Positions 24,322-32,937 of a DNA stretch of 64,000 nt are shown piece after piece. How positions within the stretch are numbered: position 1 is the first letter of the stretch; each line of letters opens with the position of its first letter. The DNA comes from Paractinoplanes bogorensis (GTDB lineage: Bacteria; Actinomycetota; Actinomycetes; Mycobacteriales; Micromonosporaceae): NCBI RefSeq assembly GCF_018829635.1, contig NZ_JAHKKG010000008.1:310001-374000 (forward strand), written 5' to 3'. Under the pieces are notes generated by a model. It was not told where the DNA came from, made no database searches, and was given only the letters and a program-made list of their open reading frames with translations. A program made the translations under genes and the position numbers.

Positions 24322-26243
24322 TCATCAACTCGCTGGTCACCGGGGCCATCTACGCGCTGACCGCGCTCGGCGTCGTCATGGTCTACAAGACCACCCGTGT
24401 CTTCAACTTCGCGCACGGCATCCTCTCCGGCCTGTGCGGCTACGTGGCCTACCAGGTCACCGTCATCTGGGGCATGCCGTTCCTGCTCGGCGTGGTGACC
24501 GCCGTCCTGCTCGGCGCTGCGCTCGGCTACCTGATGGAGAAGCTGCTGCTGTCGCGGCTCTACCAGCGGTCGGCCCTGGAACTGGTGATCGCCACCTTCG
24601 GCGTCGCGATGATCCTCGAGTACGTCATCATCCGCACCTGGCGCTACGACGAGCGGGCCATCCCGGTGCCGTGGGACAACGCCAGCTTCGGCCTCGGCGG
24701 CCTGCGGATGACCTACTACGGCCTGACCGTGGTCGGCGTCGCGCTCGTGGTCGGCGCCGTGCTCACCGTGGTGCTGCTCAAGTCGGAGATCGGCCTCAAG
24801 CTGCGGTCCACCTTCGAGGACCCGGTCGCGGCCCGGCTCACCGGCATCAACGTGAACCGGATCCGGTCGTCCTCGTGGGCGCTCGGCGGCGGTCTCGGCG
24901 GTCTGGCCGGCGCGCTCATCGCACCGCTGCTCTACCTGAGCCCGGGCAGCATGAACTCGATCCTGATCACCGCGTTCGCCGCGGCCGTGATCGGTGGCTT
25001 CTCGTCGCTGTTCGGCGCGGCGGTCGGCGGCCTCGCGGTGGCGCTCACGCTGAACATCGCCGGTACCTACATCTCGCTGCAGTACCGCAACGTCATCCTG
25101 TACGTGGTGGTCATCCTGTTCCTCTGGATCCGGCCGCACGGCATCTTCGGCAAGGCCGAGACCGAACACGATTCGGCCGCGGCCGAGGGGGAGCGCAGCG
25201 GCCGCCTGGCCGCCCGCCTGAAGTCGGCGCTGGCCGGCCGGGGCAGCCGGCTGCGGGGCCGCCCGGCACACGCCGTCCTGCAACTCGTGCTGGTCGTGCT
25301 GGTGCTGTTCGCCCCGCTCATCCTGGGCTCGTCGTGGCGGCTCAGCCTCGGCACCTGGCTGATCACGTTCATCGCGGTGGCCGGCGTCGCGCTGATCATC
25401 AACTACACCAAGCAGATGTCGCTGGCCCAGAGTGCCTTCGTCGGTCTGGGCGCGTACGCCACCGCGATCGTCGTCGACATGGACGGCAGCAAGTGGTGGC
25501 TGGGCATGCTGATCGCGTTCGGGGCCGGCCTGGTCATCGCGGCGATCATCTCGATCGGCTCGGCGCGGCTGCAGGGCCCGTACTTCGCGGCCATGACGCT
25601 GGCGCTCGCGCTGGCCCTGCCGGAGCTGGCCCAGAACTGGGGCGAGCTCACCGGCGGCGCCAACGGCCGCATCCTCAGTGCCCCCAGCTTCGGTGGGCTG
25701 CAGCTCACCTCCAGTCAGATGTACACCTTCGTCGCCATCTTCGCCCTGGTCGTGTTCGTGGGGCTGATCGCCCTGCGCAACTCGCGCTTCGGCTGGCGGA
25801 TGACGCTGGCCAGTGACTCACCACGGGCCGGCGTCGCCATCGGTATCTCGCCCACCGTCTGGCGGGTGGGAGTCATCACCATCGGCTGCGGGCTGGGCGC
25901 CCTCGCCGGATCCCTGGAGGCGTTCCAGGCCGGCGGCGTCGCACCCGAGTCGTTCACGTTCGACCTCGCGATGTACTTCTTCGTCGCCGCGGTCGTCGGT
26001 GGATCCATCACCGGGTCGTTCTGGGGATCCGCGCTCGTCATCCTGGTGCCGGTCGCCTTCCGCAGCTCCGAGGAGCTGTCGATGGCCATCTTCGGCGCCG
26101 TCGTCATCGCCTCCCTGTTCCTGCTGCCGCGGGACCTGTCCGCGCTCGACGTCCTGCCCCGCCTGCGCCGCAAGCGCAAGGGCCGGACCGACGCGACCGT
26201 CCCGCCGTCCCCCGCGAAGCCGCTGGTCGACAGCGCCGCGTAG
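24309..26243 (+). CDS. Fused LivH-LivM ABC transporter permease
   Basis: The 644-residue product joins both inner-membrane permeases of a branched-chain-amino-acid-type ABC importer. The first half (about 1-290) is LivH-like (INSLVTGAIYALTALGVVMV, FNFAHGILSG, GLKLRSTFEDPVAARLTGIN). A cytoplasmic linker follows (about 290-330). The second half is LivM-like (TKQMSLAQSAFVGLGAYATA, LRNSRFGWRMTLASDSPRAG). Both carry EAA-type loops. Separate proteins are usual in this family, so the fusion fixes the stoichiometry. The ATG start at 24309 overlaps the previous gene by 13 bases. Its ATPases are encoded about 10 kb downstream (35961-37377). Confidence 0.88.
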   Translation: MGLVIINSLVTGAIYALTALGVVMVYKTTRVFNFAHGILSGLCGYVAYQVTVIWGMPFLLGVVTAVLLGAALGYLMEKLLLSRLYQRSALELVIATFGVAMILEYVIIRTWRYDERAIPVPWDNASFGLGGLRMTYYGLTVVGVALVVGAVLTVVLLKSEIGLKLRSTFEDPVAARLTGINVNRIRSSSWALGGGLGGLAGALIAPLLYLSPGSMNSILITAFAAAVIGGFSSLFGAAVGGLAVALTLNIAGTYISLQYRNVILYVVVILFLWIRPHGIFGKAETEHDSAAAEGERSGRLAARLKSALAGRGSRLRGRPAHAVLQLVLVVLVLFAPLILGSSWRLSLGTWLITFIAVAGVALIINYTKQMSLAQSAFVGLGAYATAIVVDMDGSKWWLGMLIAFGAGLVIAAIISIGSARLQGPYFAAMTLALALALPELAQNWGELTGGANGRILSAPSFGGLQLTSSQMYTFVAIFALVVFVGLIALRNSRFGWRMTLASDSPRAGVAIGISPTVWRVGVITIGCGLGALAGSLEAFQAGGVAPESFTFDLAMYFFVAAVVGGSITGSFWGSALVILVPVAFRSSEELSMAIFGAVVIASLFLLPRDLSALDVLPRLRRKRKGRTDATVPPSPAKPLVDSAA

Positions 26244-26273
26244 CTCGTTCGAAGAGACGTCCTGGAGATCAAC

Positions 26274-27491
26274 ATGCCCACTAAAACGGACATTTTTCCT
26301 AAAATAGCAATCGGGGCCGCGCTGGTCATGGTCGCCGCGGGCTGCGGCGGCGCCGACGAGGCCGCCAGCGGCGGCGCCCCCGGCGTCGACACCGCCAAGA
26401 AGACCGTCAACGTCGGCGGCTGGACGATCGCCTCGGGCGCGTTCGCCGGCCAGGCCGCCGCCGGCCGCGGCGCCGAGACCTGCATCGCGTCGGCCAACGA
26501 CGCCGGCGGCGTCAACGGCTGGAAGTTCAACATCAAGCTCAACGACACCGCCGGTGTGCCCACCCGGGCCCTGCAGGAGACCAAGAACCAGGTCGAGGGC
26601 GGCCAGATGTTCTCCATCGTCTGGGGCCCGGGCACCTCGTCGAACCAGTCGGTGATGCCGTACATCCAGGGCAAGTCGATGCCGTACCAGCCCGGCATGT
26701 CCGGCGACAGCCTGCTCGGCAAGGACATCAAGAACGTGTTCCCGATGATCCCGGCCTACAGCCGCCTCGGGTACCACCTGGCCGACTACGCGATGGGCGA
26801 GCTCAAGGGCAAGCGGATCGCGCTGATGTACGAGAACAGCGGCATCGGGCAGGACGTGCAGAAGACCCTGGCCGCGTACGTGAAATCGAAGGGTGGGGAA
26901 CTGGTCGTCGAGGTGCCGACCGCGCCCGACGACTCCGACTTCACACCGATGGCGATCGCGCTCAAGAACGCCAAGCCGGACGTCGTGATCAACCACGCCG
27001 GCCCGACCGCCCTGGTGAAGGTCAAGGCGGCCCTGATGGCCAGCGGCGTCAACGTGCCGTGGGTGTCGGGCTACTACGTGGCCAGCGACGCCGTGGTCAA
27101 GCTGGACCCGGCCGCGATGGACGGCGTCTACTTCCAGTCCTATCTGGTGCCGTTCTTCTCCGACGACCCGGCCGCGGTCAAGTTCCGCGACGACATGAAG
27201 AAGTTCGCGCCCGACACCAACGCCGACATCCAGTCGATCAACGGGTACGCCTCGTGCCAGATCTTCGTCGAGGCGTTCAAGGCGATGACCGACAACAACG
27301 GCGAGGTCAGCCAGGAGAACCTGATCAAGGCGTTCGAGGCCATCGGCACCAAGCGGATCGGCGTCAACGGCGAGATCACGTACACGCCCGAGGAGCACCT
27401 CGGGAACAACGCCGCCTTCATGGTCCAGTGGAAGAAGGACGGTGGCTGGAACGTCGTGCAGGACGCTCGGCCGCTGCCGACCGCACCCTGA
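26274..27491 (+). CDS. Branched-chain-amino-acid-type ABC substrate-binding lipoprotein
   Basis: The 405-residue product has a signal peptide ending in a lipobox (VAAGC near residue 24), so it is tethered to the outer face of the membrane. A LivJ-like periplasmic-binding fold follows (VGGWTIASGAFAGQAAAGRG, then RIALMYENSGIGQDVQKTL and VINHAGPTALVKVKAALMAS). The first 13 codons are strikingly A+T-rich for this genome and include the rare codon ATA. It follows the fused permease by 30 bases, with GTCCTGGAGATCAAC as the ribosome-binding region. The ligand is unknown but should be the compound degraded by the island. Confidence 0.85.
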   Translation: MPTKTDIFPKIAIGAALVMVAAGCGGADEAASGGAPGVDTAKKTVNVGGWTIASGAFAGQAAAGRGAETCIASANDAGGVNGWKFNIKLNDTAGVPTRALQETKNQVEGGQMFSIVWGPGTSSNQSVMPYIQGKSMPYQPGMSGDSLLGKDIKNVFPMIPAYSRLGYHLADYAMGELKGKRIALMYENSGIGQDVQKTLAAYVKSKGGELVVEVPTAPDDSDFTPMAIALKNAKPDVVINHAGPTALVKVKAALMASGVNVPWVSGYYVASDAVVKLDPAAMDGVYFQSYLVPFFSDDPAAVKFRDDMKKFAPDTNADIQSINGYASCQIFVEAFKAMTDNNGEVSQENLIKAFEAIGTKRIGVNGEITYTPEEHLGNNAAFMVQWKKDGGWNVVQDARPLPTAP

Positions 27492-27499
27492 CGACGACC

Positions 27500-27526
27500 G
27501 CGGGGCGGACGGCTCGTCCGCCCCGC
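27500..27526 (+). terminator. Intra-operon hairpin after the binding-protein gene
   Basis: GCGGGGCGGAC (27500-27510) and GTCCGCCCCGC (27516-27526) form a perfect 11-base stem with loop GGCTC. There is no T-run and the next gene starts 18 bases on. It is more likely an mRNA-stabilising or partial-attenuation hairpin, which commonly lets a binding protein be made in excess, than a complete stop. Confidence 0.6.
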
Positions 27527-27544
27527 CTCCTGGGAGGAGAAGAC

Positions 27545-28303
27545 ATGCCGGAAACCGAATGGGCCGGACAGGTAGCGGTCGTCACCGGCGCCGGCGGCGC
27601 GATGGGTCAGGCTCTGGTCGCCCAGCTCACCGCCAAGGGCGTCAAGGTGGCCGGACTCGACCGGGCCGAGAGCCTCAAGGACGCCGACGGCTTCCTGGCC
27701 GTTCCGACCGACGTCGGCTCGGCCGAAGCCGTACGGGACGCCTACGCGACCGTCGACCGCGAGCTCGGCCCGGTGTCGCTGCTGGTCAACTTCGCGGCCA
27801 TGAACTCGAGCCCGGAGAGCGTGCTCGACATGCAGCCCGACGAGTGGACCCGAGTGCTCGACGTGAACCTCAACGGCACCTTCTGGAACTGCCAGGAGGC
27901 GCTGCGCCGGATGATGCCGGCCAGGAAGGGCAGCATCGTCAACATCAGCTCGCTCAACGGGTTCATGGGCCGGCGGCAGTTCCCCACCCACGCGTACGCG
28001 GTGAGCAAGTCCGCCGTCATCGGGCTGACCACCACGCTGGCGTCCGAGGTCGGCAAGCACGGCGTCCGTGTCAACTGTGTCGCCCCGGGCCTGCACAAGT
28101 CGCCGATGGCGTTCGCGGTCGCGGGCAGCGAGACGGCCACTGACGAGTTCTTCGCCGGGGCCCGCGAGTCGACGCCGCTCGACCGGGTGGCCGACGCCGC
28201 CGAGATGGCCGGTCCGGTGATGTTCCTGCTCAGCGAGGCGTCGGGCTACATGACGGGTCAGCTGCTGGTCTCCGACGGCGGCCGTTCGACGTGGTACGTA
28301 TGA
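27545..28303 (+). CDS. Short-chain dehydrogenase/reductase
   Basis: The 252-residue product is a classical SDR: TGAGGAMG (14-21) binds the nucleotide, NFAAMNS stands for the NNAG motif, and ISS plus YAVSK (near 155) supply Ser-Tyr-Lys. It should oxidise or reduce an alcohol/ketone of a pathway intermediate with NAD(P). The start is ATG with GGGAGGAG upstream, after the hairpin. It overlaps the following MmgE/PrpD gene. Confidence 0.85.
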   Translation: MPETEWAGQVAVVTGAGGAMGQALVAQLTAKGVKVAGLDRAESLKDADGFLAVPTDVGSAEAVRDAYATVDRELGPVSLLVNFAAMNSSPESVLDMQPDEWTRVLDVNLNGTFWNCQEALRRMMPARKGSIVNISSLNGFMGRRQFPTHAYAVSKSAVIGLTTTLASEVGKHGVRVNCVAPGLHKSPMAFAVAGSETATDEFFAGARESTPLDRVADAAEMAGPVMFLLSEASGYMTGQLLVSDGGRSTWYV

Positions 28304-29613
28304 GCGCGGACACCCTGGCCGCGCGGATCAGCGCCGCGGTATTGGAAGATCAAGAGCTTCCGGATTCCGTACGGCGTAAGGCCCGTGAGCATTCGCTGGA
28401 CGCGCTGGGCACCGCGAGGGCCGCGGCCGGTTTCCCGTTCGCGAAGGCCATCGTGGACGGTGCCGCGGCCCTGGAACCGTCACCGCCGAGCGGGCCGGCC
28501 GCCACCGGGCTCAACAGCGGCCGGACGTTCAGCCCCGAGCGCGCGGCGCTGGTCAACGGCACGATGATCCACGGGCTCGACTTCGACGACACCCACATCG
28601 CCGGCATCTACCACGCGACGGCTCCGGCCCTGGCCGCCGCGCTCGCCGTGGGCGAGTCGGTCGGGGCGAGCCGGGGACAGATCCTGGACGCGTACGCGCT
28701 CGGTCTGGAAGTGGGTTGCCGGTTGTCGCTGGCCGCGCCCGGGGCGTTCCACTCGCGCGGCTTCCACCCGACGGGGGTGATCGGCGCTTTCGCGGCCGCC
28801 TGTGTCGCGGCCCGGCTGCGCGGTGTGCCGGCCGATGTGCTGGCCAACGCGCTCGGCCTGAGCGGCAGCATGGCGGCGGGAATCCTGGAGATCAAGGGAT
28901 CGTGGCTCAAGCGGCTGCACCCGGGCTGGGCCGCCTCGTCCGGCATCACCGCGGTCACCCTGGCCCAGGCCGGGTTCGCCGGTCCGCCGGCCGTGTTCGA
29001 GGGGCCGCTGGGGCTGTTCCGCAGCCACACCGAGCAGCTCATCGATCCCGACCAGGTGATGGACGGGTTCGGCACCCGGTGGGACCTGCTCGACCTGGCC
29101 CTCAAGCCGTACCCGTGCTGCCACTTCCTGCACGCGTGCGCCGACGCCGCGATCGCCCTGCGCGACGAGGTGGGATCGCCCGACCGGGTCGAGCGGATCG
29201 AGGTGCTGCTGCACGAGTCGCTGTTCGAGATGGTGGTCGAGCCGGTCGCGATGCGGCGGGCGCCGCGGAACGCGTACGACGCGCTGTTCAGCGTCCAGTA
29301 CGTGACCGGGGTGGCCTTCGCCGACGGCGACGTGACGCTGCGCCGCTTCTACGACGGCCTCGACGACCCGGCCGTGCTGGCCTGGAGCACCAAGGTCGAC
29401 ACGGTGCCCGACCCGCGTTCGGACTATCCGAAGAGCTTCCCGGGTGAGGTCGCCGTCCACCTGACCGACGGGACCGTGCGCCGGGCCCGCGTCGAGCACA
29501 GCCGCGGCACCGTCGAGAACCCGCTCGACCGGGCCGCGCTGATCACCAAGTTCACCGCGAACGGCGGCGACGCCGCGTTCGCCGCCGACTGGCTGGACGG
29601 GGGAGACCGATGA
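28300..29613 (+). CDS. MmgE/PrpD family protein (first copy)
   Basis: The 437-residue product has the family's helical domain with FDDTHIAGIYHATAPALAAALAV pattern near residue 93, ALGLSGSMAAGILE near 184, KRLHPGWAASSG near 203 and KPYPCCHFLHACADA near 269. The family includes 2-methylcitrate dehydratase, cis-aconitate decarboxylase and iminodisuccinate epimerase, all acting on small polycarboxylates. Its ATG overlaps the upstream TGA; a GTG nine bases earlier is an alternative. A second family member lies at 32934. Confidence 0.85.
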   Translation: MSADTLAARISAAVLEDQELPDSVRRKAREHSLDALGTARAAAGFPFAKAIVDGAAALEPSPPSGPAATGLNSGRTFSPERAALVNGTMIHGLDFDDTHIAGIYHATAPALAAALAVGESVGASRGQILDAYALGLEVGCRLSLAAPGAFHSRGFHPTGVIGAFAAACVAARLRGVPADVLANALGLSGSMAAGILEIKGSWLKRLHPGWAASSGITAVTLAQAGFAGPPAVFEGPLGLFRSHTEQLIDPDQVMDGFGTRWDLLDLALKPYPCCHFLHACADAAIALRDEVGSPDRVERIEVLLHESLFEMVVEPVAMRRAPRNAYDALFSVQYVTGVAFADGDVTLRRFYDGLDDPAVLAWSTKVDTVPDPRSDYPKSFPGEVAVHLTDGTVRRARVEHSRGTVENPLDRAALITKFTANGGDAAFAADWLDGGDR

Positions 29614-30104
29614 CCGACGTGACCGAGCCGAGAACCGTCATGCGCGGCACCTACTACGACGACCACGAGCCGGGCCGGCGCTTCGTGCACCACTGGGGCC
29701 GCACGCTGACCCGGCACGACGTCATCGACTTCGCCACCATGACCAACCAGTACAACCCGCTGCACTTCAACGTCGAGTACGCGCGGGCGCACGGGCATCC
29801 GGACGTGGTCGCGCCCGGCCTGCTCGTCTACAACATCTGCCTGGGCCTCAGCGTGGAGGACCTGTCGGAGGCCGGCGGCCCGTTCCTCAACCTCACCGGC
29901 GTCACCTTCCTGCAGCCGGTCTATCCCGGCGACACCCTCACGTGCGAGTCGGTCGTGCTCGACCGGCGGCTGTCCAAGTCGCGCCCCGGCTGGGGCATCG
30001 TCGAGTGGGAGTCGGCCGGCCACCGCCAGGACGGCGAGTGCGTCGTGCGCTACCGGCGCGCCAACCTCGCCCTGACCCGCGAGGGGAGTGGCAATGTCCA
30101 ATGA
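29610..30104 (+). CDS. MaoC-like dehydratase (first copy)
   Basis: The 164-residue hot-dog-fold product contains MTNQYNPLHFNVEYARAHG near residue 44. In R-specific enoyl-CoA hydratases this motif reads GDxNPxHxD, with Asp and His as the catalytic pair. Here the His is kept but the Asp position is Gln, so hydratase activity is uncertain. It resembles MaoC proteins found with CitE-like lyases. ATGA overlap with the PrpD gene and near-overlap with the acyl-CoA dehydrogenase place it in the same translation unit. Confidence 0.82.
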   Translation: MTDVTEPRTVMRGTYYDDHEPGRRFVHHWGRTLTRHDVIDFATMTNQYNPLHFNVEYARAHGHPDVVAPGLLVYNICLGLSVEDLSEAGGPFLNLTGVTFLQPVYPGDTLTCESVVLDRRLSKSRPGWGIVEWESAGHRQDGECVVRYRRANLALTREGSGNVQ

Positions 30105-31266
30105 GTCAGTGCTCGAGGAGCATCACCTCGAGTTCCGCGAGATGGCCCGCGAGTTCGCGACCAAGCGGCTCGACGGCGTCGGCACGAAGATCGACCTGGC
30201 CGACGGCCGGATCCCCGACGAGATCATGGCCGAGATGGGCCGGCTCGGCTTCTTCGGCCTGACCCTGCCCGAGGCCTACGGCGGCCTGGGCCAGGACCTG
30301 ACCAGCATGTGCGTCGTGACCGAGGAGCTGGCCGCGGCCGGGCTCACCTTCGGCAGCGTCATCCACCGCAACTCGGTCTGCGGGGAGCTGCTGGCCCGCT
30401 CCGGCACCGAGGAGCAGAAACAGCGGTTCCTGCCCGGCCTGGCCAGCGGCGAGCTGCAGTCGTCGTCGTCCGGCACCGAGCCCGAGGCCGGATCGGACGC
30501 GGCCAACATCAAGACCCGGGCCGTCCGCGACGGCGACCACTACGTCCTCAACGGGTCCAAGCAGTGGACCACCAACGCCGACCGGGCCGGGGTGCTGTTC
30601 ACCTACGTCCGGACCAGCGACGAGTCCAAGCACCACGGCATCAGCCTGCTGATGGTCGAGAAGGAGCCGGGCGAGCAGTTCGTGCCGCCCACGCTGACCG
30701 GCACCCACCTGCCGACCGCCGGCTACCACGGCATGCACTCGTACAGCCTGTACTTCTCCGACCATCGGGTGCCGGTGGCCAACCTGGTCGGCGGGGTCGA
30801 GGGGCAGGGCTTCCGGCAGCTGATGAAGGGCTACGAGTCGGCCCGCATCACGTTCGCCTTCCGCTGCATCGGGCTGGCCCGGGCCGCGTACGAGTCGGCC
30901 AAGCGGCACACCGCCGAGCGCGAGCAGTTCGGGCAGAGCCTCGACCGGTTCCAGGCCGTCCGGTTCCGGCTGGCCGACATGGCGACCCAGATCGAGGCGG
31001 CCCGGGCGCTGGGGCTGATGGCGGCCCGCGGCTTCGACAGCGGCCGCCGGGTCGACCTCGAAGCCGGCATGGCCAAGCTGTTCGCCGCCGAGATGGCCCA
31101 CAAGGTCGCCTGGGACGCGCTCTACCTGCACGGCGGGGCCGGCTACGCGATCGAGGCGGACGTCAACCGGCACTGGCGCGACTCCGGGCTGTTGCCGATC
31201 GGCGAGGGCACCAGCGACATCCAGCGTGAGGTCATCGCGAGGAGGCTGCTCGATGCGGCACGTTGA
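30094..31266 (+). CDS. Acyl-CoA dehydrogenase (first copy)
   Basis: The 390-residue product has the full family pattern: SSGTEPEAGSDAANIKTRAV near residue 130, NGSKQWTTNADRAGV near 152, the arginine-rich helix region FRCIGLARAAYESAKRHTAE, and the C-terminal PIGEGTSDIQREVIARRLL. The Glu in GEGTSD sits at the usual catalytic-base position of short/medium-chain enzymes. It should insert a 2,3-double bond into a pathway acyl-CoA and pass electrons to ETF (genes at 45096-46797). The start is ATG with GGGGAG eight bases upstream. Confidence 0.88.
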   Translation: MSNESVLEEHHLEFREMAREFATKRLDGVGTKIDLADGRIPDEIMAEMGRLGFFGLTLPEAYGGLGQDLTSMCVVTEELAAAGLTFGSVIHRNSVCGELLARSGTEEQKQRFLPGLASGELQSSSSGTEPEAGSDAANIKTRAVRDGDHYVLNGSKQWTTNADRAGVLFTYVRTSDESKHHGISLLMVEKEPGEQFVPPTLTGTHLPTAGYHGMHSYSLYFSDHRVPVANLVGGVEGQGFRQLMKGYESARITFAFRCIGLARAAYESAKRHTAEREQFGQSLDRFQAVRFRLADMATQIEAARALGLMAARGFDSGRRVDLEAGMAKLFAAEMAHKVAWDALYLHGGAGYAIEADVNRHWRDSGLLPIGEGTSDIQREVIARRLLDAAR

Positions 31267-31753
31267 TCTGACCGGGCGCGGCAACTACTTCGAGGACTTC
31301 ACCGTCGGGCAGCGGCTGCGGCACATCCGCGGCCGGACGGTGACCAACGAGGACAACATGCGCTGGACGCTGCGCACCCTCAACACCGCCCAGGCGCACT
31401 TCAACCTGGAGTACGCGACCGGGATGCTCGACGGCATCTTTCCCGAACGCCTCGTGATGGGCGGCGCCACCCTCGCCCTGGTGGTCGGGATGACCAGCGA
31501 GGACCTGGCCGAACAGACCGTACGGGAACTCGGGTACGACGACATCCGGCTCACCGCCCCGGTGTTCCAGGGCGACACCCTCTGGGCCGAGAGCGAGGTG
31601 CTCGAGCTGACCGGGCTCGACGACGAGCCGGGCGCAGGCACGCTGACCTACCGCTTCCGCGGGTGGAAGGGCACCGACACAACGGTCGCCACCGGAACCC
31701 GCCGGATCGTGGTCCGCCGGCGACCGGCCGGCGCCGGGAAGGAGTCATCATGA
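31253..31753 (+). CDS. MaoC-like dehydratase (second copy)
   Basis: The 166-residue product is a second hot-dog-fold MaoC protein (YFEDFTVGQRLRHIRGRTVT at the start). Its catalytic-motif region reads LNTAQAHFNLEYATG, so the catalytic Asp is replaced by Asn and the NP by AQ, while the His remains. This departs further from the consensus than the first copy. The two may form a heterodimer or act on a different type of thioester. The start is ATG with GAGGAGG seven bases upstream, overlapping the dehydrogenase by 14 bases. Confidence 0.8.
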   Translation: MRHVDLTGRGNYFEDFTVGQRLRHIRGRTVTNEDNMRWTLRTLNTAQAHFNLEYATGMLDGIFPERLVMGGATLALVVGMTSEDLAEQTVRELGYDDIRLTAPVFQGDTLWAESEVLELTGLDDEPGAGTLTYRFRGWKGTDTTVATGTRRIVVRRRPAGAGKESS

Positions 31754-32937
31754 GCGGCCTCGACGGCGTGACCGTGCTCGACCTCTCGCAGGGGGTGTCC
31801 GGCCCGTTCTCGACCCGGCTGCTGGCCCAGATGGGGGCGCGGGTCATCAAGGTCGAGCGGCCCGGCACCGGCGAGATCATCCGGGACTGGGACACCAACG
31901 TGAACGGCATGTCGAGCGGGCACGCCTGGGTCAACCCGGGCAAGGAGAGCCTGACGCTCAACCTCAAGTCGCCCGAGGGTCAGGACGCGTTGCTGGCGCT
32001 GGTCGGGAAGGCCACGATTCTGATCGAGAACTACGTGCCGGGCACGCTCGACGAGTGGGGCCTGACCCGCGACCGGATGGTCGAGCACAACCCCGAGCTG
32101 ATCCTCTGCCGGATCAGCGGTTTCGGGCAGACCAGCGCCTCGGCGAGTCGCCCCGCGCTCGACCTCATCATCCAGGGCGAGGCCGGGCTGATCAGCACCA
32201 ACGGCACCGAGGAAAACCCGGCCAAGCTGTCGATGTCGGTGGTCGACCTGTCCGGCTCGATGTACGCGACCATCGCCATGCTGCTGGCCGTGCTGGAGAA
32301 GCGGTCCGGGCGCACCGGCCCGATCGACATCGACATCCCGCTGTTCGACACGGTGATGAGCTGGACCGGCTACTTCCCCTACATGTGGTGGTATCAGCAG
32401 CGTGAGCCGGGCCGGGTCGGCCTCAACCACCACACCATGTTCCCGTACGGGCCGTACGAGGCGGGCGACGGACGCTGGCTCATCATCGCGGCCGGCGCCG
32501 GCAGCTGGGCCCAGTGGTCGCGGTTCTGCACCACGATCGACGCCGAGTTCCTGCTCTCCGAGGAGCAGTACGCCACCAACGACCTGCGCCTGGCCAACCG
32601 CGACGAGCTGCAGGACAAACTCGTGACGCTGTTCAAGCGGCAGGACCGCGAGCAGTGGCTGGCCCGCTTCCAGGCCGCCGGCATCCCGGCCGGGGCGCTC
32701 AACTCGTTCGGCGAGGCGATGGAGCACGAGCGGGTCGCCGAGCGCGGCCTGGTCCGTACGGTCGAATCGGCCGCCGGATCGACCAAGACGTTCGACTTCC
32801 CGCCCTTGATCAGCGGGTTCGAGCCGGTCAACCGTCTCGGCCCGCCGGCCGTGGGCGAGCACACCGCGAGCGTGCTGGCCGAGATCGGCCTGACGCCCGA
32901 GCAGATCGCCGAACTGTCGCGCCGGGGGATCGTGTGA
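31750..32937 (+). CDS. Family III (CaiB/BaiF) CoA-transferase (first copy)
   Basis: The 395-residue product begins with VLDLSQGVSGPFSTRLLAQM and has GARVIKVERP near residue 34, and the catalytic aspartate in SMSVVDLSGSMYA near residue 165. The enzyme type moves CoA between carboxylic acids through a glutamyl/aspartyl anhydride mechanism. It would activate a pathway carboxylate without ATP. ATGA overlaps with both neighbours show tight coupling to MaoC and the second MmgE/PrpD gene. Confidence 0.88.
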   Translation: MSGLDGVTVLDLSQGVSGPFSTRLLAQMGARVIKVERPGTGEIIRDWDTNVNGMSSGHAWVNPGKESLTLNLKSPEGQDALLALVGKATILIENYVPGTLDEWGLTRDRMVEHNPELILCRISGFGQTSASASRPALDLIIQGEAGLISTNGTEENPAKLSMSVVDLSGSMYATIAMLLAVLEKRSGRTGPIDIDIPLFDTVMSWTGYFPYMWWYQQREPGRVGLNHHTMFPYGPYEAGDGRWLIIAAGAGSWAQWSRFCTTIDAEFLLSEEQYATNDLRLANRDELQDKLVTLFKRQDREQWLARFQAAGIPAGALNSFGEAMEHERVAERGLVRTVESAAGSTKTFDFPPLISGFEPVNRLGPPAVGEHTASVLAEIGLTPEQIAELSRRGIV

